A stretch of DNA of 64,000 bases from Streptococcus salivarius (GCF_002094975.1 NZ_CP015284.1:62001-126000), one strand, 5' to 3'; positions 16,466 to 25,474 are shown, counted from the first letter of the stretch. Program-made: numbers and translations. Notes: generated by a model from the sequence alone, not told the origin.

Positions 16466-17170
16466 ATGACAACAGCAATCACGAACCCTAAAAAAATCAC
16501 TTTAGAAGACCTAGAAGAAAAGCTAGAATCGTTCATCCAGGTATTTAATGATGACCTATGCCGAACCATTATTGAGTATATGATTGACTCGGAAGGGCCA
16601 TTTGCAATTACTCGATATAAGAAATTTGGATCACCGTGGTTTTATCAGGCAACCAGAGATATTTCTGATAAACTCTGGAGAAAACTAATCGAAGAGGGAA
16701 AATCAGAGACTGAAGCTAAAGCCATAGCTAAAGACGTGATATCAACGTACTATCAATATATGTTATTTGATATGTTACTTGCGGGACAAAATAAGCTAGC
16801 TTCTAAAGAAGTCCAAGTCAGGATCTCCAGTTTGACAAATAACCGGCAACAAAATGAAGTAAAAAAATTAGCCTTCATGAAAGGTTGCAGGGAATACATT
16901 CAGAATTTACCATTGAAGACACTCACTAATTACATTCCTCTAGCCGAATTGTTTAAATATGCTGGTGTCGGAGAAGTTCCAGATTTAGCTAAAATCTTCA
17001 GCTTACTTGATTCCAGTGAAGCGGGATGTTTGAAAAAAGTCGGAGAAGTTATCCATTTTGACGATGCTGCAGTAGATGAAGTGATTGAAAAAAGATTTTT
17101 AAGGAGTTCTCAACTTCGTTTCTCTAGCGGTAAACTATTGTACAACTCAGAAAGTGTTGTGTTTAAGTAG
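16466..17170 (+). CDS. Unrecognised protein of the maintenance module
   Basis: 234 residues from ATG 16466, chosen because AAGGGAGGG sits directly upstream (an in-frame ATG at 16442 lacks one). The protein is mostly helical and soluble, with an early segment FIQVFNDDLCRTIIEYMIDS and an acidic C-terminal part (VIHFDDAAVDEVIEKRF). I see no catalytic motif and do not recognise the family. Position before the winged-helix gene at 17328 suggests a replication or partition helper. Confidence 0.6.
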   Translation: MTTAITNPKKITLEDLEEKLESFIQVFNDDLCRTIIEYMIDSEGPFAITRYKKFGSPWFYQATRDISDKLWRKLIEEGKSETEAKAIAKDVISTYYQYMLFDMLLAGQNKLASKEVQVRISSLTNNRQQNEVKKLAFMKGCREYIQNLPLKTLTNYIPLAELFKYAGVGEVPDLAKIFSLLDSSEAGCLKKVGEVIHFDDAAVDEVIEKRFLRSSQLRFSSGKLLYNSESVVFK

Positions 17171-17252
17171 ATTTTAGAATTAAATATAGAATGAATAAAG
17201 GGGAAAAGGATATAAAAACATATCCTTTTTTTGTGTCTTCATAAACAAGGTG

Positions 17253-17294
17253 GGTGTCACTGGGTTATAGAAGGTATATGAGTTTTAGTATAAT
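17253..17294 (+). promoter_or_regulatory. Regulon promoter with GGTGTCACTGGGTTA element (site 1)
   Basis: GGTGTCACTGGGTTA (17253-17267), 21 bp, then TATAAT (17289-17294). The same arrangement occurs before six other genes in the window. No good -35 hexamer is present at the usual place, so the shared element probably binds an activator or replaces the -35 box. Confidence 0.8.
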
Positions 17295-17327
17295 GGTTCC
17301 AAAAAATTGAAGAGAAGGACTAGACAA

Positions 17328-18758
17328 ATGACAAGAATACCAGGTAATAAAAAATGGTTACAAAATATTGCTAAGAAAATCAATCTTCCACTTTATCCGA
17401 AGAAAAAATTTAATGGGGAAGAAGTCACACTCTTGCCTGATGGGACAGTCCGATTATCTGAAACAGGAGAAAAGCCTTCTGCTGAAGCACTGGAAGCCTA
17501 TCAAGACTTCGTTAAGAAATTCAATGAAAGACTACGCCGTTTTGGGGTAAGAACAATCGATGGAAAAGCAACATTGAATACTGTCTCTCGATTTTCGGAC
17601 GACTATTATAAGAAGTATGCCTCGACACCATTACTGAAACAAGTTTACCCAAACAATGACTTTCCTTTCCATTTGCAACTTCAAGAAGATTACATCATTC
17701 AAATCAACTATAGTCAAGAAACGGATTATGAGTTAATTAGTAAGCAACTAAACCAGTTAGATATGGATATCCTACTATTTATAGCTACTTTCCGAAATGT
17801 TCAACTACTACAAATTTCAAGGGAGTTTGGTTTACCGATTCCTAAAATCAAACCACATCTCAAACGACTCAGAGAGTTTTACTTAGTTCAAGAGTGGGAG
17901 TTCGAACGTGAAGATACTCCAGGGGCTCTTGCGACAAGCTATTCTATTTACAGTCATGGAACAATGTTGCTCTTACTAGCAAATAAGATCACTAGAAACT
18001 TCACTTATAAATGGAAAGATATCCTTCGGGAAGAAGATAACTACTCTCCTATTCGATACTGGAAGGTCGTAGATGCCTATCAGAACTTCAAATTTAATCA
18101 AAACTATGCCTATTTTGTTCCTACGTCAAACCTGGAGAAGTTCACGTATACAGTGACAAAGACACAAGAAAAGAGTGAGGGGACAAGTCCTCTTTCTGGT
18201 ATGGAGAAACGAAAATCAGAATTACAATCCAAAAAGGCGAAGAAGAAAGAGCGTACGTATACAGTCCATGTTCCTAGATATCTTTTTATCGGTCAGTTAG
18301 CTCTCAATAAAAAGGAAGATGACGGTACAAAGAATCTTTTTGATGTGTATCCTTATATTACTAACGTTGGTGATACCAGCGATCTTGATAAATTGCTCAA
18401 TGTCTTTAAACACTTTGGACGTTTCGAGGAGGGTTTAGATGAAGAAGGCAACAAACGTTATCTACTGATTATCGTTGATAATTTTGACGACATTCAAGAA
18501 ATTGAAGACAAGTATATGCTTATTGAAAATGGTGGCTATAAGAACCTTAATAACATTATTTTCCTCAACCTAGAGCTTGCTGCTGAAGAAGGAATTGACA
18601 AGTCTCTTGTTGTTATCAGAAGTCAAAATACAACTGATGGTAGTCGCGTGGCTAAATACATGCCTTTTAGAATGAATGAAGCGTTTAATGAGCGTCCACT
18701 AATCAAAGACTCTGAACTAGAAGAGTTAAATCAAGAAGAAGGTGATACTGATGCTTAA
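17328..18758 (+). CDS. Winged-helix protein, candidate replication or partition factor
   Basis: 476 residues from ATG 17328 (AAGGA 8 bp before it; a TTG at 17307 is in frame). The middle contains a winged-helix-like stretch (LDMDILLFIATFRNVQLLQI, then SREFGLPIPKIKPHLKRLRE) similar in style to replication-relaxation proteins. The C-terminal third (LFIGQLALNKKEDDG to EEGIDKSLVVI) looks like a Rossmann-type or sensor fold. It is controlled by the shared regulon promoter, and the next gene overlaps it by 8 bp. A DNA-binding replication/transfer role is an inference; I recognise no precise family. Confidence 0.5.
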   Translation: MTRIPGNKKWLQNIAKKINLPLYPKKKFNGEEVTLLPDGTVRLSETGEKPSAEALEAYQDFVKKFNERLRRFGVRTIDGKATLNTVSRFSDDYYKKYASTPLLKQVYPNNDFPFHLQLQEDYIIQINYSQETDYELISKQLNQLDMDILLFIATFRNVQLLQISREFGLPIPKIKPHLKRLREFYLVQEWEFEREDTPGALATSYSIYSHGTMLLLLANKITRNFTYKWKDILREEDNYSPIRYWKVVDAYQNFKFNQNYAYFVPTSNLEKFTYTVTKTQEKSEGTSPLSGMEKRKSELQSKKAKKKERTYTVHVPRYLFIGQLALNKKEDDGTKNLFDVYPYITNVGDTSDLDKLLNVFKHFGRFEEGLDEEGNKRYLLIIVDNFDDIQEIEDKYMLIENGGYKNLNNIIFLNLELAAEEGIDKSLVVIRSQNTTDGSRVAKYMPFRMNEAFNERPLIKDSELEELNQEEGDTDA

Positions 18759-19734
18759 TATCTATATTGATCCCTACGTCCTATCTCCTTTTGAAGCCTC
18801 TCCCTTTTTTCATAAGCTGACTAACTTTGCAAAATCTAAAGACCACAGAGTCGCTATTATGGGGTTTAAGTCCCATATCTCTTGGAATGCTCTATCGTAT
18901 TTAGAAGATAAAGCTAAGATTACGATTACCCACAATCAAGCAGACCTAGAGGATGAGAAAAAACATGCCGTTCTGCTAGCGGGCTATTTAAAAAAGGATA
19001 TTGAGTTAGTCACGTCTCCAACAAGCCACATTACAGACATCTTTCTCTTTGATGAGCAGGCTCAGATGGATACGAATACTTTGTCTCAGCTACTCAGCAA
19101 GGTCCCTTACGTACATTACCTATCAACAGAGCATTTTTTCCATTCTCCTCACGTCAATAATTTCCCTAAGAACAGGCCATTTATTTTCAATACCCAACTT
19201 TTCCGAGACATGAGAAATATTTATTTTGCTAACAGTTTAGTAGAGGGACACGATTCTTTATTTGAGTGTTTAGCTAAAAATGATATTACCCAACAATCTT
19301 TTTTTGGTAGCAACAACTATATCTATATACCAGGTCATAATGGAAAAGAAGAAGCACGTGCTAAGGTTATTATGAACGTCACAAAAATTGAAGATTTGAC
19401 GGTTGAAAGCATAAAACCTTTAGAGCCAGTATCAGCCACTGCAGAACCTCAACAAAGTATGAAAGAGCTACGTTTAGACGAAATTGAAGAACGTCTTAAG
19501 CAGAAAATGAAAAGCTCAGATACAATTAAAAACAATGAAAATTCAAGTGAGGTCTTGAAAATTACTTCTGAAACCCTTACAATGATAAGGAAGGTAATGG
19601 ATTGTATTGGGAGGATGGAAAATAGTTTAAATGCTAAGATGACTGAACAAACTGACGACAACAATAAACTTGATTCAGATTTTGATCCATTATACGCCTT
19701 CAGGGCCCAACATGATAAAATAGGGGAAGATTAA
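18751..19734 (+). CDS. Unrecognised protein, partner of the upstream winged-helix protein
   Basis: 327 residues from ATG 18751, with AGAAGG upstream and an 8-bp overlap with the previous gene, so the two are translationally coupled. The first 210 residues form an alpha/beta domain (NIYIDPYVLSPFEASPFFHK onward) without recognisable nucleotide-binding motifs. A Lys/Glu-rich coiled-coil linker follows (ELRLDEIEERLKQKMKSSD), then a short acidic tail. It could be a partition or replisome partner. I do not recognise the family. Confidence 0.6.
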   Translation: MLNIYIDPYVLSPFEASPFFHKLTNFAKSKDHRVAIMGFKSHISWNALSYLEDKAKITITHNQADLEDEKKHAVLLAGYLKKDIELVTSPTSHITDIFLFDEQAQMDTNTLSQLLSKVPYVHYLSTEHFFHSPHVNNFPKNRPFIFNTQLFRDMRNIYFANSLVEGHDSLFECLAKNDITQQSFFGSNNYIYIPGHNGKEEARAKVIMNVTKIEDLTVESIKPLEPVSATAEPQQSMKELRLDEIEERLKQKMKSSDTIKNNENSSEVLKITSETLTMIRKVMDCIGRMENSLNAKMTEQTDDNNKLDSDFDPLYAFRAQHDKIGED

Positions 19735-19763
19735 ACAATATTAAAGGGTTGAAGGAGATAAAA

Positions 19764-19967
19764 ATGGCCGATGAAGTAATGACTAAAAAAAACATTTACT
19801 TAGTGTCAGACGTTGACAAAGCCAGGGAACTTGAGGCATACATCGTAAGTACTAAAGATGGTATGGAAGTCTTCGGACTTATTGGTTGTGATGAGCTTGA
19901 GGAATTAACAGATGCTCAACGAGATTTTGTGCAGAGCGACGAAGCGATGCAATTCAAAAGTAACTAA
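19764..19967 (+). CDS. Small acidic hypothetical protein
   Basis: 67 residues from ATG 19764 behind GAAGGAG. It is acidic and soluble (KNIYLVSDVDKARELEAYIV and LIGCDELEELTDAQRDF). It follows the previous gene by 29 bp and likely shares its transcript. No family is recognised. The 330 bp after it (19968-20298) hold no gene; the extended -10 TGATATAAT near 20270 serves the next one. Confidence 0.6.
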   Translation: MADEVMTKKNIYLVSDVDKARELEAYIVSTKDGMEVFGLIGCDELEELTDAQRDFVQSDEAMQFKSN

Positions 19968-20298
19968 GCAAAGACCTTTATGAAAATAAACTACAAATAG
20001 ATTATTTTTCTGAAGACTATATCTGATTTGAAGAGGATTTTCAACGTTATTCAGCATTGAATATTCCGTTAACATTTCTGATTGATGATATTTTGATAAC
20101 TATGGCCATGAACCAGATAAATTATTTTTACTTTGAGATTTCAGTTATAAAATCAAGGAAGAATATTAGAATGTTTCGGTACAGAGGAGAGACGTTAAAA
20201 ATTTAAAGTTCTACATATTGTGTCTTATAAGTGTTTACCAACACAATATATAGGGGCTTGACAAGTATGATATAATAAAAATAGATATTGGAGGTTGT

Positions 20299-20604
20299 AT
20301 GGAAAAAGTTCCAGAAGTGGTTTGGGAACGATTAACTGATTTTTTTGGTTTTAGTATGCCACTAGGTGTCGTTATTATTCTCTTTATTATGGGGGTAGTT
20401 TTTTACATGAATTCTTCTTCTAGTTTAAGAAAGAGTTCTAAGGCCTTATCGGAACACTATAACGGATTATTTCAAAATATGACCACCAGTAACGAACAGC
20501 TACAGAAACAAAACCAACAGTTGAGTGAACAATTAGAGCAATCTCAAGCTAGAAATGAAAAACTCGAGGATAAGATAGTAGCAATGCTTGAAAGGACAGA
20601 GTAG
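20299..20604 (+). CDS. Small membrane protein with coiled coil
   Basis: 101 residues. One membrane helix (SMPLGVVIILFIMGVVFYMN, residues about 14-36) is followed by a long heptad-rich coiled coil (SNEQLQKQNQQLSEQLEQSQ to the end). GGAGG precedes the ATG, and an extended -10 (TGATATAAT) lies 20 bp further up. The build recalls small phage/plasmid membrane anchors or scaffold proteins. It stands directly before the next membrane protein, with which it may form a complex. Confidence 0.65.
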   Translation: MEKVPEVVWERLTDFFGFSMPLGVVIILFIMGVVFYMNSSSSLRKSSKALSEHYNGLFQNMTTSNEQLQKQNQQLSEQLEQSQARNEKLEDKIVAMLERTE

Positions 20605-20617
20605 GGAGGAAAATATT

Positions 20618-21109
20618 ATGGTTATCGCTATTTTCTTTACAGTGCTATCAATCTTAACGTTTGTTTTTTTGACAGAGAAAAGAAAGAATCAGCAAACGAC
20701 TTTTGAAATTTTGGGACAGCTACATGACTCATATCTAACATATTATTTAATTCAAAATAAGGAATTAGCCGACACCCATCCTACTTTTTATGGGATAGTA
20801 AAATCCTTTAAAAATATTGATTTTAGTAAGACAGAGATCCTTAAAAAATCAATGAGACGTGTCGGAGAAGATGATAGTACGATTTCTGAACTATTGAAAA
20901 ATGAAATGATTGACATTGCAGAAAATGGTGATACATCAGCCAAGGCTTTGCTAGGTTGGTATGTAACAACATGCCGTACCATTGATGAAGTAATCTCTGA
21001 ACCAAGTTTCGAACTTAAATTTAAAGATAATATTGGAGAAATCGTTATTCAACCGCAGAATATAAGTCGCAGTGATGTATCAGCATCTAGTAATCTTTGT
21101 GTAGCATAA
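20618..21109 (+). CDS. Membrane-anchored hypothetical protein
   Basis: 163 residues from ATG 20618, with TAGGGAGGA upstream (the in-frame ATG at 20588 lies inside the previous gene). An N-terminal membrane helix (VIAIFFTVLSILTFVFL) carries a cytoplasmic helical domain. Its stop codon TAA lies inside the 8-bp target duplication of the ISL3 element, which separates the gene from its own terminator (GAGCC/GGCTC plus T-run) now found at about 22537-22562. Function is unknown. Confidence 0.62.
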   Translation: MVIAIFFTVLSILTFVFLTEKRKNQQTTFEILGQLHDSYLTYYLIQNKELADTHPTFYGIVKSFKNIDFSKTEILKKSMRRVGEDDSTISELLKNEMIDIAENGDTSAKALLGWYVTTCRTIDEVISEPSFELKFKDNIGEIVIQPQNISRSDVSASSNLCVA

Positions 21110-21113
21110 TTGT

Positions 21114-22524
21114 GGCTCTTTGTCAACTGTAGTGGGTGACGAAAAGCTAACATCTAGAGAGGACCTGATAGGTCTTCTCTTTTTTTATGTTCAGAGTGAT
21201 TAAGATCCGCTTCCTAAAGTTGATGAAGTTTCTAAAACCAAATCCTAGACGTTTGATGTCTTTGATCAACTTGTTAGTCGCTTCAAGTTTTGCATTTGAA
21301 TAGTCCGTTTCTAGTGCGTTTTTGATGTATTGCTTGTGTCTAAGAAAAGTCCTAAAGACAGTTTGAAAATAATGATTAACCTTGCTCCTATTTTCCTCTA
21401 TCAGCTCAAAGAACTCAGCTACTCTCTTCTCCTGAAAATGAAAAAGTAAGATCTGATAAAGTGTATAGTAGTCGGTAAGCTCTTCTGAAAAGTCTAGTGT
21501 TTTCCCAACAACTTCATGTGGACTTAAGGTTTGGTGGAATGTCTTTGAATAAAAAGAGTTGAGAGATAACTTACGGCTGTCCTTTTGGAAGAGTCGCCAA
21601 TGATTTTTCAAGGCTCGATAGGGTAGTGACTTCTTATCGAACTGGTTCATAATCGCAATTCTTGTCTTTAAAAAGGCACGACCAAGGTGCTGGATAATGT
21701 GGAAACGATCAAGAACGATTTTAGCGTTTGGAAAAAGTCTTTTGGCAAGTGGAATATAAGCTCCAGACATATCCATCGTGATAAACTGCACCTGTTGGCG
21801 AGCTTTTAATGGATACTTTAAAAAGTAGTTTCGTATAGAGGTTTGGCGACGATTATCAAGGATGGTTATGAGTTCGTTTGTCTCATAATTCTGCGCCACA
21901 AAAGCCAATTCCCCTTTCTTGAACCCAAACTCATCCCAGGACATAACAGCTGGAAGTTTGTCATAATGTTCTTTGAAAGTGAACTGGTCAAGCTTACGAT
22001 AGACAGTGGACGTCGACACACGAAGTCTTCTGGCAATATCAGTTAGTGAGACCTTCTCAGTTAGGAGTTGTGCAACCTTTTGTCGGACTAGATTGGAGAT
22101 TTGGCAGTTTTTCTCAACGATTGATGTCTCAGCTACCGTGACTCGTCTACAACTTTTACACTGAAAGCGACGTTTCTTCAGACGTAGTAGTGTTGGAGTT
22201 CCCGTTTGCTCGAGAAGAGGGATTTTAGAAGGCTTTTGAAAGTCATATTTGATCATCTTTCCTTGGCAGTGAGGACATGATGGTGCAGGGTAATCAAGTT
22301 TTGCTTGAATCTCTATATGAGTGTCAGTTTCAAAAACAAGTGAAATCTTGATATTTTGGTCTTTAATTCCGATTAATTCTGTGGTATTCTTAATAAGTCT
22401 CATAAGTTCTTCCTAATGATGGTTTGGTCGCTTTTCATTATAGTTCTTATGGGACTTTTTGTGTACACTTAAAAAGCTCTATAATCTCTACAGTGGTTTT
22501 ACCCACTACAGAAATTATAGAGCC
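21114..22524 (-). mobile_element. Intact ISL3-family insertion sequence
   Basis: A 1,411-bp element with inverted ends (GGCTCTTTGTCAACTGTAGT at the left; GGCTCTATAATTTCTGTAGT read inward from the right) and a perfect 8-bp target duplication, ATAATTGT, at 21106-21113 and 22525-22532. The transposase gene is whole. The clean duplication indicates a recent insertion. The right end forms the palindrome also seen at 7339 and 14892. Confidence 0.93.
21147..22403 (-). CDS. ISL3-family transposase
   Basis: 418 residues, full length for ISL3. The N-terminal zinc-binding region (CPHCQGK and CKSC) precedes an HTH (SLTDIARRLRVSTSTVYRKL). The DDE-type domain starts at VMSWDEFGFKKGELAF (Asp), continues with MDMSGAYIPL and DRFHI (Asp), and ends in SNAKLEATNKLIKDIKRLGF, where the catalytic Glu lies. 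The copy at 6050-7267 is a decayed relative. Confidence 0.93.
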   Translation of the reverse strand: MRLIKNTTELIGIKDQNIKISLVFETDTHIEIQAKLDYPAPSCPHCQGKMIKYDFQKPSKIPLLEQTGTPTLLRLKKRRFQCKSCRRVTVAETSIVEKNCQISNLVRQKVAQLLTEKVSLTDIARRLRVSTSTVYRKLDQFTFKEHYDKLPAVMSWDEFGFKKGELAFVAQNYETNELITILDNRRQTSIRNYFLKYPLKARQQVQFITMDMSGAYIPLAKRLFPNAKIVLDRFHIIQHLGRAFLKTRIAIMNQFDKKSLPYRALKNHWRLFQKDSRKLSLNSFYSKTFHQTLSPHEVVGKTLDFSEELTDYYTLYQILLFHFQEKRVAEFFELIEENRSKVNHYFQTVFRTFLRHKQYIKNALETDYSNAKLEATNKLIKDIKRLGFGFRNFINFRKRILITLNIKKEKTYQVLSRC

Positions 22525-22623
22525 ATAATTGTCTGTTGAGCCTATTTTAACGGCTCTTTTTTTGGCTCTCAGATACATGCCTAGCTCCAGATAAACTTAC
22601 AATTTAAAAAGCTGCTGACGTCT

Positions 22624-22650
22624 ATTCGGAAAACAGTTATTTGTTGAATA
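22624..22650. other. Possible dif-like site before xerS
   Basis: ATTCGGAAAACAGTTATTTG followed by TTGAATA has the half-site/spacer look of the streptococcal dif_SL site. In streptococcal chromosomes that site lies directly upstream of xerS, as here. The match is from memory and partial, so this is only a candidate substrate. Confidence 0.3.
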
Positions 22651-22708
22651 CACATGTTAGCTATGATAAACTACTACTAACAAGAAAATTGTTAGATTTG
22701 AGGCTAAT

Positions 22709-23782
22709 ATGAAACAAGAAACACTAATGAAAAATATAAACGAGTTGCTTGAGATTATGCCTTGGTATGTTAAGGAATATTATCAAGCAAAGCTCGTTAT
22801 TCCATATAGCTATAAGACACTGTATGAGTACTTAAAGGAATATAGACGATTTTTTGAATGGTTGATTAGTGATCATGAGAAATTGGGTGAAACTGTACGA
22901 TATGCAGATTATGATACGATTGCCGATGTTCATATTGATGAGCTGGCCCATTTACCAAAGTCTGTTATCGAAGCCTATTTTGTCTATCTTCGTGAAAATA
23001 CTGAGCGTCGTTCAATCTCTGAAGTCAGCATTGTTCGGACTAAGGATGCTCTCTCAAGTTTGTTTAAGTATCTTACTCAAGAGACTGAGGATGACGAGGG
23101 TGAGCCTTATTTTTACCGAAATGTCATGGTTAAGGTCAAAATCAAGAAACCTAAAGATACCTTGGCAAGTCGTGCTGATAACATGAAAGAAAAACTCTTT
23201 TTAAATGATACACAGTCTTTCTTGGACTATATCGATAATGAGCATGAAAAGAAAATCTCAAAACGTGCCCAGGTATCCTTTGTCAAAAATAAAGAGCGTG
23301 ATCTTGCTGTCATAGCACTTCTACTCTCTACTGGAGTCCGGTTATCTGAATTAGTGAACCTAGATATGCAAGATGTCAATCTAGCCACAAGAACAATTAC
23401 AGTCATTCGAAAAGGTGGGAAAAAGGACGTTGTAAATATCGCTCCATTTGGACTACCTTATATCGAGCGATACTTAGAAATTAGGAAGGGACGCTACTCA
23501 GCAAGTGATTCAGATAAAGCATTCTTCTTAACAACTCAGAATAAAGTGCCTGCAAGGCTTGGAACACGTTCTGTCGAGCTATTGGTGAAGAAGTTATCTA
23601 CCGCCTATGGTAAACCCACTACTCCTCACAAATTGCGACACACACTTGCGACACGTCTATATGAGCAAACAAAAGACAGCCTCCTAGTCTCCCAACAATT
23701 GGGACACAAGGGGACTGCAATGGTAGAGGTATATGCACACGTAGCTGCAGAGACAACTAAGGAAGCTTTGAGTGATTTATAA
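22709..23782 (+). CDS. xerS: XerS-type tyrosine recombinase
   Basis: 357 residues, the XerS length. The N-terminal part (MPWYVKEYYQAKLVIPYSYK) is the SAM-like core-binding domain. The catalytic residues are visible: Arg in LLSTGVRLSELVNL, HxxR in HKLRHTLATRLYEQ, His in QQLGHKGT and the nucleophile Tyr in VEVYAHVA. In streptococci this single protein resolves chromosome dimers at dif_SL. On this element it probably resolves multimers or integrates the element at a dif-like site. The chromosomal copy of this strain, if separate, is not in the window. Confidence 0.85.
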   Translation: MKQETLMKNINELLEIMPWYVKEYYQAKLVIPYSYKTLYEYLKEYRRFFEWLISDHEKLGETVRYADYDTIADVHIDELAHLPKSVIEAYFVYLRENTERRSISEVSIVRTKDALSSLFKYLTQETEDDEGEPYFYRNVMVKVKIKKPKDTLASRADNMKEKLFLNDTQSFLDYIDNEHEKKISKRAQVSFVKNKERDLAVIALLLSTGVRLSELVNLDMQDVNLATRTITVIRKGGKKDVVNIAPFGLPYIERYLEIRKGRYSASDSDKAFFLTTQNKVPARLGTRSVELLVKKLSTAYGKPTTPHKLRHTLATRLYEQTKDSLLVSQQLGHKGTAMVEVYAHVAAETTKEALSDL

Positions 23783-23886
23783 ATCATTTAATGGTTAATA
23801 CATTATACACGATATATAGTTAATAGATAAACTATGTATATGGTAATGAAGACTATAAATTGTTAACACGGTTTATGATAAGTTAG

Positions 23887-23932
23887 AAAAAACGAGGAAT
23901 CTTCTTAAATAAGAGTAGATTCCTCGTTTTTC
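23887..23932. terminator. Bidirectional terminator between xerS and the LPxTG gene
   Basis: AAAAACGAGGAATC pairs with GATTCCTCGTTTTT round an AT-rich loop. The A-run and T-run let it serve both the + strand xerS and the - strand gene ending at 24005. Confidence 0.85.
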
Positions 23933-24004
23933 GTTATTATTTAAAATTTAAAGACGACTGTTTCAATGGTCTCGTTCTTTAAGTTTGCCTCTAGTCATTG
24001 TTTA

Positions 24005-25339
24005 TTATGAACGTCTGTGACGCCCTTTATAAACGAAGCTTGTCAAACCAAGTCCTACCAAAACCATACCTAGCATACCAACTTTAGAGTTTGTATCTCC
24101 TGTTTTTGGTAAATCGTGACTTGTCAATTTTCCATCAGCTTCCGATTTAATTCCTGCATTACGTGTTTGTGTAAATGGAGAAGTGACAGAATTCATGGAA
24201 TGAATGTTTTTTGAAGGCACTAGACTTGTAGCAGGTGTTGTGCTGACCGCAGGTGCTTCACTTGTAGCAGGTGTTGTGCTAACTGCAGGTGCTTCACTTG
24301 TAGCAGGTGTTGTGCTAACTGCAGGTGCTTCACTAGTAGCAGGTGTTGTGCTAACCGCAGGTGCTTCACTTGTAGCAGGTGTTGTGCTGACCGCAGGTGC
24401 TTCACTTGTAGCAGGTGTTGTGCTAACTGCAGGTGCTTCACTTGTAGCAGGTGTTGTGCTAACTGCAGGTGCTTCACTAGTAGCAGGTGTTGTGCTAACT
24501 GCAGGTGCTTCACTAGTAGCAGGCGTTGTGCTGACTGCAGGTGCTTCACTTACTGAATTAGGGTTAGTTCTATAATAACGATAATATAGGGCATCATCCT
24601 CATAGTTGGCATGGCCAAATAACCCTGGTTCTTCCGTTGTGATAATATCTCCAACCGAATACTTCTTACCATTAGATCCAGTAATTGTGTAGTATGGGTA
24701 CCCTTCCAGCTCGTCACCTGGCATTACAGTATATCCTTTAGGGGTAACTACGTTACCAGTGAGCCAGCTGATTGTAGGGTCATCTGATGCTGAATAATTA
24801 AGGTATAACATGCGATTAAGACTAGGATCGTTATCAGATATTGGATTTTCACTAGTAGCCGGCGTTGTGCTAACCGCAGGCGCCTCACTAGTAGCCGGCG
24901 TTGTGCTGTTCGCAGGTGCTTCACTTGTATTATCAGAGTTTAGAGGATAATAGTAGTAATATAGTCTATTATCTTCCTCGTTCTTGTGATTTACTAAAGG
25001 ATCATTGACAGTTATAATATCGCCGACATTGTAATGTTTGCCGGTGTCATCGAATACGTCATAATGACTATATGTTCCAGGGTTACGAAAGTTCTCATCT
25101 ACAACGTATGGTTCGCTAGGTTTAATAACCCGACCTGACATACTACCACTATCAGGTTTATCGGGATAATCTGCCGAATAAACATAGAACATACGCCAAT
25201 CATTATAGTTAGCATCACTAGCTGTTTCTTCAGCATATACCTTTGTAGATGACTGACCGAATTGAGTTTGCACAGCAGTTGCAAGAGTAATTGCTGCAAC
25301 TAAAACAATTCCATATTTAGAAAACTTATTAATAGACAA
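24005..25339 (-). CDS. LPxTG-anchored surface protein with duplicated domain and proline-rich repeats
   Basis: 444 residues from TTG 25339, chosen because CTGGAGG lies 6 bp upstream and a normal signal peptide follows (KYGIVLVAAITLATAVQT, cut near VYAEE). Two copies of a roughly 90-residue domain (starting MFYVYSADYPDKPD and MLYLNYSASDDPTI, each ending in DDALYYRYY-like Tyr runs) flank a short Pro/Thr linker. Nine 12-residue repeats SEAPAVSTTPAT form a stalk, followed by LPKTG, a hydrophobic segment and KGRHRRS. It is a sortase A substrate, probably an adhesin; the ligand is unknown. Confidence 0.85.
   Translation of the reverse strand: MSINKFSKYGIVLVAAITLATAVQTQFGQSSTKVYAEETASDANYNDWRMFYVYSADYPDKPDSGSMSGRVIKPSEPYVVDENFRNPGTYSHYDVFDDTGKHYNVGDIITVNDPLVNHKNEEDNRLYYYYYPLNSDNTSEAPANSTTPATSEAPAVSTTPATSENPISDNDPSLNRMLYLNYSASDDPTISWLTGNVVTPKGYTVMPGDELEGYPYYTITGSNGKKYSVGDIITTEEPGLFGHANYEDDALYYRYYRTNPNSVSEAPAVSTTPATSEAPAVSTTPATSEAPAVSTTPATSEAPAVSTTPATSEAPAVSTTPATSEAPAVSTTPATSEAPAVSTTPATSEAPAVSTTPATSEAPAVSTTPATSLVPSKNIHSMNSVTSPFTQTRNAGIKSEADGKLTSHDLPKTGDTNSKVGMLGMVLVGLGLTSFVYKGRHRRS
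24223..24552. repeat. Nine 36-bp tandem repeats inside the LPxTG gene
   Basis: About nine 36-bp units encode SEAPAVSTTPAT. They differ at only a few synonymous positions, a sign of recent expansion or gene conversion. Repeat number is likely to vary between strains by slippage or recombination and would alter stalk length. Confidence 0.9.
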
Positions 25340-25415
25340 AATAAACCTCCAGGGCAACATTATATAATTTTTAGAAATATAAATTATCACACTTAATATA
25401 TCAGAAAAATAAATA

Positions 25416-25451
25416 AAGTCAATGTTTTTTTAAAAAAACTTTGACTTTTTA
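25416..25451. terminator. Palindromic terminator
   Basis: AAAGTCAATGTTTTTTT pairs with AAAAAAACTTTGACTTT. It follows the polymerase operon on the - strand and separates it from the LPxTG gene. Confidence 0.75.
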
Positions 25452-25474
25452 CTCATTCTCAGTAAATTATTTTT

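Noticed and set aside
20250..20275. TTGACA close to TATAAT before the gene at 20299
   Set aside because: The spacing is only about 8 bp, so the two boxes cannot form one promoter; the extended -10 alone is more credible.
24223..24552. Regular repeats that could suggest a CRISPR array
   Set aside because: Units are contiguous with no unique spacers and encode the protein stalk; no cas genes are present.
24204..24575. Open frame on the + strand made of AGASLVAGVVLT repeats
   Set aside because: It is the antisense of the 36-bp repeat array of the LPxTG gene; the array length is a multiple of three so every frame stays open. No ribosome site.
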